The notes beneath the pieces were generated by a model. That model did not search any database, was not told the origin of the DNA, and saw only the letters and a list, made by a program, of their open reading frames with translations. A DNA stretch of 14,898 bases, taken from positions 1-14,898 of the forward strand of contig RXIE01000071.1 in the NCBI GenBank assembly GCA_004212135.1, written 5' to 3'. A program made the translations under genes and the position numbers. Shown one piece after another: positions 5,421 through 12,223 of this stretch. The DNA is from Candidatus Methanophagales archaeon ANME-1-THS. Its GTDB lineage: Archaea; Halobacteriota; Syntropharchaeia; Alkanophagales; Methanospirareceae. Position 1 is the stretch's first letter. The number at the start of each line of letters is the position of its first letter.

Positions 5421-5978
5421 ATGAAACCAGAGTCGTTGGTCGGACTCCTCATGGTTCTCTTCCTCGCTGCTCTCTTCGTGTACGTCGTCGAGGATGTACC
5501 TGCTTTTGGTGATAAATATTCACCGGCGAATAGGTACGTAAAGCTGTTTAGCATTGATGCAGAGGGCTTAACCGAGAGCTTGGAGGCTGGCAAGGTTCCC
5601 CCGGCGATTAAAAATGAGGTAGAACGTATCGGGTTCAATAAGGAGAACAACTTTCCAACCTTAGAAGAAGGTGCATACGAGATCGAGCGGAACGAGGAAG
5701 AAGGGGGATGGGATCTTCTCATCGCGGAGGGCGAGCTCTACTTTAAGGAACCGCTCAAATATTACTTCGTCAAGGAAGAAGATGGGAAATTGACGATCTA
5801 CCGGTATAATTGGCCTGTACGAGTGCTGGAAAAGGCCGAAGAGGAGACCGCAGTTATAAACACGGTAACCGCTGGTCTCGCTGATTACCGGGGTTATGAT
5901 ACCATGTTTGAGGAAACGGTGATCTTCAGTGGCGCGGTCTGTGTTATACTCTTGATGAGGAGGCGAGGAAGGCTGTGA
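5421..5978 (+). CDS. MbhE-like antiporter subunit with large insertion
   Basis: The ends match MbhE, the other separated piece of MrpA: an N-terminal helix (about residues 6-23) and a C-terminal segment INTVTAGLADYRGYDTMFEE (about 146-165), followed by a second helix. The signature is N-x-V-T-A-x-x-x-D-x-R-G-x-D-T. Typical MbhE proteins are about 90-110 residues; this one is 185. The extra sequence, about residues 45-135, is acidic, has no membrane helix and looks like a small beta-rich domain containing GELYFKEPLKYYFVKEEDGK. It would sit on one face of the membrane, probably outside, between the two helices. I do not recognise the inserted domain. The ATG at 5421 is the first sensible start; an earlier in-frame ATG overlaps the MbhD-like gene. 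It overlaps mrpB by four bases (GTGA). Confidence 0.8.
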   Translation: MKPESLVGLLMVLFLAALFVYVVEDVPAFGDKYSPANRYVKLFSIDAEGLTESLEAGKVPPAIKNEVERIGFNKENNFPTLEEGAYEIERNEEEGGWDLLIAEGELYFKEPLKYYFVKEEDGKLTIYRYNWPVRVLEKAEEETAVINTVTAGLADYRGYDTMFEETVIFSGAVCVILLMRRRGRL

Positions 5979-6454
5979 ATCCAGAAAGCACTGGCTACAA
6001 ACGGGATGTCATCATACAGACGACAGCGAAGCTGATGGTTCCCTTCATTCTGGTATTTGGACTCTATGTCATGATGGGATCAGAGGGAACGGGAGGAGGA
6101 TTCCAGGGTGGCTGTATACTTGCAGCTGCGTATATTTTATACGTAACCGCATTTGGTACTGAAAAGGGCAGGGTCATGATGCCTGAGTCCTGGAATACCT
6201 TCTTTACAAGCCTGGGATTGTATCTCTATGATGGGGCGGGTCTCGTGGCAATTATCCTCAGCCTCGCTGCTGCCCAGTTCCTGAATTATTCGGCAATTTG
6301 GCCTCTGGCAAATATACTGGGTATAGCCGAGGCGAGGGGTTATATGGTAGCATTCGTGGTCGATGTAGGGATCGGGATAACCGTAATGGCAGCCTTTGTT
6401 TCACAGTTCTTTGACCTTGCGTGGAAGGAGAAAGAAGAGGAAAAAGGAGAATAA
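5975..6454 (+). CDS. mrpB: Mrp/Mbh-type antiporter subunit B
   Basis: MrpB (MbhF) is a four-helix membrane subunit of the antiporter. The 159-residue product has the family hallmark in its first third, GSEGTGGGFQGGCILAAAYI (about residues 35-54), equivalent to the G-x-x-x-P-G-G-G-F-x-G-G signature of MnhB. Helices fall at about 17-34, 42-60, 80-99 and 121-142. A charged, lysine/glutamate-rich tail ends the protein. The GTG start at 5975 overlaps the preceding stop in a GTGA, so the gene is likely translationally coupled. mrpC starts two bases after its stop. At 159 residues it is slightly longer than many homologues, mostly in the loop before the last helices. Confidence 0.92.
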   Translation: MNPESTGYKRDVIIQTTAKLMVPFILVFGLYVMMGSEGTGGGFQGGCILAAAYILYVTAFGTEKGRVMMPESWNTFFTSLGLYLYDGAGLVAIILSLAAAQFLNYSAIWPLANILGIAEARGYMVAFVVDVGIGITVMAAFVSQFFDLAWKEKEEEKGE

Positions 6455-6456
6455 CA

Positions 6457-6873
6457 ATGTTAGAATGGTTTGTTCAGGAGGTCTTTGAAAAATATAACTT
6501 CTGGACTGCTATCTTCATCATACTGATCGGCATTTACGCAACGATCGCGAAAGGCAATTTGCTAAAGAAACTCATTGGACTGAGTATATTCCAGACGGGC
6601 ATTTTCCTGTTCTACATATCCCTCGGCGATATCGGGAGCTTAGCGAATTGGGGGTTGAGGACTGCGACGCCGCCGATATTATGGGAAGAGGGGGTAGAGT
6701 TAGGTTATGTCTATGCGAATCCGTTGCCGCATGTGCTCATGCTCACCGGAATTGTCGTGAGTGCCGCAACCACCGGGGTCGCTCTCGCCCTGGTCGTTCG
6801 GATGTATCAGGAGTACGGGACGATCGAGGAAGATGAAATAATGCGGAAGGAGATGGAACTCGACCAGAGGTAA
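6457..6873 (+). CDS. mrpC: Mrp/Mbh-type antiporter subunit C
   Basis: MrpC (MbhG) is homologous to NuoK of complex I and links the MrpD-type pump to the rest of the complex. The 138-residue product has three helices. The signature GNLLKKLIGLSIFQTGIFLF (about residues 29-48) and the last helix NPLPHVLMLTGIVVSAATTG (about 88-107) are both typical. The family's usual P-L-P-Q is P-L-P-H here. I use the ATG at 6457, three bases from the mrpB stop and with aaaggaga upstream. An in-frame GTG at 6421 would add a hydrophilic tail overlapping mrpB. After mrpC the tight gene spacing breaks, with about 200 bases to the next start. Confidence 0.92.
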   Translation: MLEWFVQEVFEKYNFWTAIFIILIGIYATIAKGNLLKKLIGLSIFQTGIFLFYISLGDIGSLANWGLRTATPPILWEEGVELGYVYANPLPHVLMLTGIVVSAATTGVALALVVRMYQEYGTIEEDEIMRKEMELDQR

Positions 6874-7012
6874 ATACGGTTAATACCCGCTTGGTGAGTG
6901 GTTCAGTTCAGGTGCTCCTCCTCTGTCTTTTGGTTCTCCCTGGAGCATCCAGCTCCCGTTCCCTCGTTAAAATAAGATAGTTTTAATATAATACACCGTT
7001 TTTACTCCTATA

Positions 7013-7022
7013 ACTATAAAAA
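7013..7022 (+). promoter_or_regulatory. Internal TATA box before mrpD copy 1
   Basis: The sequence actataaaaa lies 59 bases before the ATG at 7082, in the 208-base gap after mrpC. The same ten bases occur before the second mrpD copy at 8743-8752, in each case followed by a ggtggag ribosome binding sequence. The conserved position suggests a promoter that was duplicated with the gene. An alternative AT-rich element, ttttaatataata, lies at about 6980-6993. The rest of the gap contains only a weak tgctcc/ggagca inverted repeat (6913-6918 and 6942-6947). Confidence 0.5.
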
Positions 7023-7081
7023 ATTGGCTTCTGAGTGCTTCTTCGGTGAGCGGACATGCAAAAGGTGGAGGGCAAGGGCTG

Positions 7082-8611
7082 ATGCTGATTGCTGAGCAGT
7101 TCCCCGTACTCATTGTTACAACCGGTGTGTTTGCTGGCTATACTATTCTCCTTGCTGGCCTGGTGAACCGGAGATCCTGCTTCTTCATCTCGCTCGCCAC
7201 CATCTTCTCCCATCTCGTGCTCTCCTTCTTCATCCTGCACCACGTTCTCACCGTGGGCACGATCCATTACTGGTTAGGCGGGTGGCGACCGCCCTGGGGC
7301 ATTGAATATGTCGTTGATGGCTTGAATGCCTATGTCTTGATCATCGTCCTCTTCGTAAGTTTAGTAGCCGCGATCTATTCAAAACGGAGTGTGGAACACG
7401 AGCTCGAGGCAAGAAAGCAGGTAACCTTTTATACCATCTTTCAACTACTCGTGGCCGGGCTCTGCGGTGTCGTGCTCACCGGTGATCTGTTCAATCTGTA
7501 TGTTCTTACCGAGGTCGCATCGCTGACTACCTAAGCCGAAATTGCCAGTGCGGGTGGGAGAGCCTTACGGGCATCCTATAATTACCTGGTACTGGGCTCT
7601 ATTGGTATTTGCCTCTATCTGCTCGGCATAGGGTTCCTCTATTCAGTAACCGGCTCGCTGAACATGGGTGACTTAAGGATCTTGCTTCCCCCGCTCTATG
7701 GCAATCGAATAGTTCAAACCGCTTTTATCTTCATTCTCATCGGATTGAGTATCAAATGCGCGTTCTTCCCGCTTCATATCTGGCAGCCCAATGCCTATAC
7801 CTATGCGCCATCAGCCGTGAGTGTGATCATTGCCGCTGCAATGTCCAAAGTCTCGGTGTATGCACTGATCCGAATCATTTACTCGGTCTTTACCCTCGAG
7901 TTCATCAGAAGTTATGCGGGTGTGGATATGGCGATTTGCTGGATGGGTGCGATTGGAATCATTGCGGGATCCCTGCTCGCGATCATGCAGCATAATTTAA
8001 AGCGGATGCTCGCCTATTCATCGGTATCCCAGATGGCTTATATCATGCTGGGTATCGGTCTTTCTCCAATCACTGCATGGGGGCTCCTCGGCGTTATTGC
8101 TCATCTGGTCAATCATGCGCTAACCAAGGGATGCTTGTTTCTCGCTGCCGGTGCTTTTATCTATAAATACGATTTAGTAGACATCCGGAATTTTGAGGGT
8201 CTGGGGAAGAAGATGCCGTATGCCAGTGCCGCGTTTACACTCGCCGCGCTCTCAATGATCGGCATTCCTCCCAGCACAGGGTTCGCAACAAAGCTGTTCT
8301 TGATCTTTGCTTCGTTACATGCAACCGACGTTTTTGCTAGTTCCGCTTATCTCTTCGTCGCAGTGCTTCTGCTCAGCAGTCTTCTCAACCTCGTGTATTT
8401 CTGGCGGGTAATCGAACGCATGTACTTCATAAAGGGAGGGGAGGAAATGGATGGCGGAGAACGAGGTCGGGAAGCGCCCCTTAGTATGCTCGGGCCACTC
8501 GTACTCCTCGCCGCTCTCTGTATCCTTGTGGGCATCTTATGGCTTACAAAGCTGCCGTTACCCTTACTTGATGCGGTACTGTCCGGCTTAAGACTGGAGG
8601 TCTTCCTCTAA
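7082..8611 (+). pseudogene. mrpD: MrpD-type antiporter subunit, copy 1, split by in-frame UAA
   Basis: MrpD-family proteins are 14-helix proton/cation pumping subunits related to NuoL/M/N. This gene would encode about 509 residues closely matching the intact copy at 8799-10358 over its whole length. However, a TAA at 7532-7534 replaces codon 151, a Tyr (TAT) in the second copy. The frame is otherwise open: 7082-7531 before and 7535-8611 after. An ATG at 7664 (codon 195) could only restart an incomplete protein. Pump residues Glu144, Lys225 and Lys256 (TM8) are retained. The segment usually reading L-P-D-A-H after PLH-x-W is changed to QPNAY, so this copy may be under relaxed constraint. The ATG is chosen by alignment to copy 2; an in-frame GTG at 7046 exists. 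It could be a recent pseudogene, a sequencing error, or a case of stop readthrough. Confidence 0.85.
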
Positions 8612-8742
8612 GAGGAGTTGCATCCGGGGCTTGAGATGCGCTCAGCTCAAATGGTCAAAGTATTTTGTGATATAAAAGATAATTTGACAAATAGGATAAA
8701 TCGAAAAGTTTAAGAATGGATCTTTAAATAAGTTCTGCTATT

Positions 8743-8752
8743 ACTATAAAAA
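8743..8752 (+). promoter_or_regulatory. Internal TATA box before mrpD copy 2
   Basis: This is the same actataaaaa element as upstream of copy 1, here 46 bases before the ATG at 8799, which gives an inferred leader of about 20-25 bases. A ggtggaggt ribosome binding sequence follows at 8779-8787. The gap 8612-8742 is AT-rich and holds no gene. Confidence 0.5.
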
Positions 8753-8798
8753 GGTGCTCCGTATGTCCCGAAACAACGGTGGAGGTAACTCTTAGCTG

Positions 8799-10358
8799 AT
8801 GCTGCTAGTTGAACAATTCCCTGTGCTTATTGTAACAACCGGTGTGTTCGCTGGATACACTATCCTCATTGCGGGCTTGGTGAACCGGAAATCGTGTGCT
8901 TATATCTTCCTTTCCGTCGTCTTCTCCCATCTCATTATGTCCCTCTTCATCCTGCACCATGTCCTCACTGTGGGAACGATCCATTACTGGTTAGGTGGAT
9001 GGCGGCCGCCCTGGGGCATCGAATATGTTGTGGATGCCTTGAATGCCTACATTCTGGTTATCGTTCTCTTCTTAAGTCTCATGGCGGGATTGTACGCAAA
9101 GAGGTATGAGGAGCATAAACTCGAGGAACGGAAGCATGTGACCTACTTCACCCTCTTCCAACTGCTTGTGGCCGGACTGTGCGGTGTTGTGGTAACGGGT
9201 GATGTATTCAATATGTATGTTCTCTCCGAGATTGTTGCTCTCACTGCGTATGCCCTAATCGCCAGTCCCGGTGGAAGGACGTTAAAAGCCTCCTACAATT
9301 ATCTGGTCATGGGTTCCGTTGGTATTTGCTTCTACTTGCTGGGCATAGGATTCCTCTATTCAGTAACCGGCACGCTGAATATGGCGGATATGAGGATCTT
9401 ATTGCCACCGTTATACCAGAATCGATTAGTTTTCGTGGCTTATGCCCTCATCCTCGTGGGCTTCAGCATTAAAATGGCGCTCATTCCACTCCATACCTGG
9501 TTACCCGATGCACATGCCTTTGCACCCTCTGAGATCAGTGCAATGCTTTCTGGCATTATTATCGAGGTCTATACCTATGCGTTCATCCGGATCTCATTCT
9601 CGGTATTCACGGTAGATTTCCTCAGGCTTTTGCCAATATTTGATATTATAAGCTGGATCGCAGCCATAGCTATTATTTATGGTTCTGTTCTCGCGATCGC
9701 GCAGATTAATTTGAAGCGTATGCTTGCCTATTCGTCGGTCTCTCAAATGGGGTATATCATGCTCGGAGTCGGACTTTCGATCTCCACCCGGTCGGCGCTC
9801 TGGGGCGGGTTGACACCTGCATTGATGCATATCTTGAACCATGCCTTGATGAAGGGGTGTCTCTTCCTGGTCGCAGGTGCTTTTATCTATAAATTTAATG
9901 CGTGGAACATCACGGATCTCAGAGGCCTGGGGAGAAAGATGCCATGGACCTGCGGGGCTTTTGTGTTAGCGGCGATATCCATGATCGGTGTGCCGCCGAG
10001 CGTGGGCTTCGTGACCAAGGTGTATCTCATATTCGCCTTTGTAGAAGCGGGAAACTTCATCTTTATGGCTATCCTCTTGCTCAGCGCACTGCTCAACCTC
10101 GTCTACTTCTGGCGGGTGATTGAGATACTCTATATGCGGCCAGGAGGAGAAGAAGGCCATTCCGAACACCATGCGGAGCATGCAGCTCCTGGTAAGAGTG
10201 AGGAAATACCGCTCTTCATGCTCATCCCGGTAGTAACCCTCGCCTCGCTCTGTATGATTATGGGGATCGTCTGGCTTACCGAAATACCGATTGTGGGCGC
10301 AATACCTATATTAGACAACGTAAATAAGTTATTTGGATTGGGGGCGTATACACCATGA
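8799..10358 (+). CDS. mrpD: MrpD-type antiporter subunit, copy 2
   Basis: This intact 519-residue MrpD/MbhH-family subunit has about 14 predicted helices. Family landmarks are GDVFNMYVLSEIVALTAYAL with Glu144 in the TM5 position; FSIKMALIPLHTWLPDAHAF with the TM7 Lys225 and the P-L-H-x-W-L-P-D-A-H motif; QINLKRMLAYSSVSQMGYIM; and HALMKGCLFL. The TM8 position that carries Lys in most relatives, in copy 1 and in the third subunit is Glu256 here (SGIIIEVYTYAF). A His/Glu-rich loop, EEGHSEHHAEHAA, lies just before the last helices (about residues 449-461) and is absent from copy 1. Upstream is its own TATA-like element. Its stop overlaps the next start as ATGA, so it is probably coupled to the third subunit. 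Confidence 0.92.
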   Translation: MLLVEQFPVLIVTTGVFAGYTILIAGLVNRKSCAYIFLSVVFSHLIMSLFILHHVLTVGTIHYWLGGWRPPWGIEYVVDALNAYILVIVLFLSLMAGLYAKRYEEHKLEERKHVTYFTLFQLLVAGLCGVVVTGDVFNMYVLSEIVALTAYALIASPGGRTLKASYNYLVMGSVGICFYLLGIGFLYSVTGTLNMADMRILLPPLYQNRLVFVAYALILVGFSIKMALIPLHTWLPDAHAFAPSEISAMLSGIIIEVYTYAFIRISFSVFTVDFLRLLPIFDIISWIAAIAIIYGSVLAIAQINLKRMLAYSSVSQMGYIMLGVGLSISTRSALWGGLTPALMHILNHALMKGCLFLVAGAFIYKFNAWNITDLRGLGRKMPWTCGAFVLAAISMIGVPPSVGFVTKVYLIFAFVEAGNFIFMAILLLSALLNLVYFWRVIEILYMRPGGEEGHSEHHAEHAAPGKSEEIPLFMLIPVVTLASLCMIMGIVWLTEIPIVGAIPILDNVNKLFGLGAYTP

Positions 10359-11863
10359 TCGAGATAGAATCGATAAGACCGGTACTGGCACTCTTATGCC
10401 CGCTCACGGCTGCCTTCCTGATACTCGCATCGAGGAATCATCCGAACATTCGGGAGAGCTGGACGATGATCGCAAGCGTGATGCAATTTCTGGTGGTTCT
10501 TTCCATGCTGCTCATCGTTAAAGATTTGGAGGGCGGCGTCATCACCTATTCGATCTTCAATATGCTTCCGGGTGTCGATTTAGCCTTCAAAGTAGATGCA
10601 TTTGGGCTCCTCTTCGCGATCACCTCGGCCTCGCTCTGGATCCTGGTATCCTCCTATTCCATCGGTTATATGCGGTCATTGCATGAACATGCCCAGACGC
10701 GCTACTATTTCTGCTTTGCATTTGCGATCCTCGGTGCCGAGGGCGTGGCGATGTCGGCTAACCTGCTCACGATGTTCATCTTTTACGAGATATTGACTGT
10801 GGCAACTTATCCCTTGGTGGCGCACGACCAGACCGAGGAGGCGCTCTTTGCGGGTCGCAAATATCTGGCGTATCTGCTGACCTCCGGTGTTTTCTTCCTG
10901 GCCGCATCGCTCATCACTTATTCCCTCGTTGGAACCACTGATTTCCGGAACGGCGGGATATTAACCATTGATGCAGCTTCACGGTCAGCTCTTATGGTAC
11001 TGTTCGTGTTATTCCTGCTCGGGTTCATGAAATCAGCCTGGATGCCCTTCCACTCGTGGTTGCCCACCGCAATGGCAGCACCCACACCGGTGAGTGCGCT
11101 CTTGCATGCCGTTGCGGTGGTTAAGGCGGGGGTCTTCGGGATCGTCAGGATTGTCTGCTACATCTACGGCGTCGATTTGATGAGTCAACTTGGACTCGGG
11201 ATACTCCTTGCCTCGATCGCGTCCTTTACCATGATCACCGCCTCTCTCTTCGCGATTGCACAGGACAACCTGAAAAGAAGACTTGCGTATTCCACCATAA
11301 GCCAGCTCTCATACATCCTCTTCGGCGTCGCGTTATTAAAACCGATGGGGGTAACCGGTGCAATGCTGCACATTCCGTTCCATGGCTTCATGAAGATCAC
11401 CCTCTTTCTCTGTGCGGGCTCGATCATGGTCGCCTCAGGCAAGAAGAACATCAGTGAATTGGCGGGTATTGGACGGATTATGCCATTTACAATGTTCGCA
11501 TTCACCGTTGGCGCAATCGGGATGGCTGGAGCGCCACCCGCCTGCGGCTTTGTCAGCAAATGGTTCCTCTGCATGGGAACGCTGGAGGCAGAGAATCTCG
11601 CGCTGCTCGCTGTCATCTTAATAAGTTCATTACTCGATGTCGTTTATTTCTTCCCCATCATCTATATCGCCTTCTTTGGCAAACCAAAAGAAGCAGAATT
11701 GACGAACGGTGGTAAGCGGGAGATCAAGGAAGCATCACCCTTCATGGTCATCCCCTTGACGATAACCGCGATATTCTCCATGGTTTTCTGTGTACCGAAT
11801 CCCATTTCAAATGTAATCATTACGCTTGCGAAGCTCGCAGTGAGTGGTTTAGGAGGTGTGTGA
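10355..11863 (+). CDS. Third MrpD/NuoN-family antiporter subunit
   Basis: This 502-residue multi-helix pump subunit of the proton-conducting membrane transporter family differs clearly from the mrpD pair. It has FDAFGLLFAITSASLW-type N-terminal helices, then MSANLLTMFIFYEILTVATY with Glu145. It continues with LLGFMKSAWMPFHSWLPTAM with Lys226, and SALLHAVAVVKAGVFGIVRI with the TM8 Lys257. QDNLKRRLAYSTISQLSYIL follows, and the C-terminal part contains CGFVSKWFLC. All main channel residues expected of an active pump are therefore present. The ATG overlaps the preceding stop by four bases, so it belongs to the same transcript as mrpD copy 2. Ten bases separate it from the small gene that follows. 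Confidence 0.9.
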   Translation: MIEIESIRPVLALLCPLTAAFLILASRNHPNIRESWTMIASVMQFLVVLSMLLIVKDLEGGVITYSIFNMLPGVDLAFKVDAFGLLFAITSASLWILVSSYSIGYMRSLHEHAQTRYYFCFAFAILGAEGVAMSANLLTMFIFYEILTVATYPLVAHDQTEEALFAGRKYLAYLLTSGVFFLAASLITYSLVGTTDFRNGGILTIDAASRSALMVLFVLFLLGFMKSAWMPFHSWLPTAMAAPTPVSALLHAVAVVKAGVFGIVRIVCYIYGVDLMSQLGLGILLASIASFTMITASLFAIAQDNLKRRLAYSTISQLSYILFGVALLKPMGVTGAMLHIPFHGFMKITLFLCAGSIMVASGKKNISELAGIGRIMPFTMFAFTVGAIGMAGAPPACGFVSKWFLCMGTLEAENLALLAVILISSLLDVVYFFPIIYIAFFGKPKEAELTNGGKREIKEASPFMVIPLTITAIFSMVFCVPNPISNVIITLAKLAVSGLGGV

Positions 11864-11872
11864 GGGCGCGCG

Positions 11873-12166
11873 ATGGAACTCGATAGCCGGACCTGGTTTA
11901 AGCTGTATTATATCTGCCTTGCGGTCATTGTTATAGCCGGATTAGCAGTACATTTCATGGAAGCTCCTGAAATGCATGAAGGTGCAGAGGCACCAGAAGC
12001 TCACGGGGAAGCTGCACATGAAGCTGAGGAGGGTTTCTGGTGGCTGCATATCCCCCTCTTTGCTGCTTTCTTCGCCTTCATCGGCGGGCTTCTGCTCCTG
12101 GCGCTCGCGAAACTCGGGATCTTTCCCTTGATCAAACGCGGGGAGGATTATTATGAAAAGCATTAA
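11873..12166 (+). CDS. Small His/Glu-rich two-helix membrane protein
   Basis: A 97-residue protein with two predicted membrane helices, about residues 10-27 and 56-84. The loop between them (about 28-54) is rich in Glu, Ala and His, with histidines at about 27, 35, 44, 49 and 59 and the segment EAPEAHGEAAHEAEE. The C-terminus ends KRGEDYYEKH. Small proteins with a comparable ending occur, as far as I recall, beside MrpD-like genes in other anaerobes, but I know of no assigned function. Its position between two large pump subunits suggests an accessory subunit of the complex. The loop could bind metal or sense pH; that is speculation. It starts 10 bases after the previous stop at an ATG preceded by ggaggtgtgtg. 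Confidence 0.72.
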   Translation: MELDSRTWFKLYYICLAVIVIAGLAVHFMEAPEMHEGAEAPEAHGEAAHEAEEGFWWLHIPLFAAFFAFIGGLLLLALAKLGIFPLIKRGEDYYEKH

Positions 12167-12223
12167 CGAGCGAAATTGGACTGTACGAGGCTTTGAAACC
12201 TGCCAGAACGGAGGTGAGAGGTG

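Noticed and set aside
6913..6947. tgctcc/ggagca inverted repeat after mrpC as a terminator
   Set aside because: A six-base stem with a 23-base loop is not distinguishable from chance.
7664..8611. Separate 315-residue MrpD protein starting at the ATG after the stop
   Set aside because: It would start inside the protein after several helices, with no ribosome binding site visible. One interrupted gene explains the sequence better.
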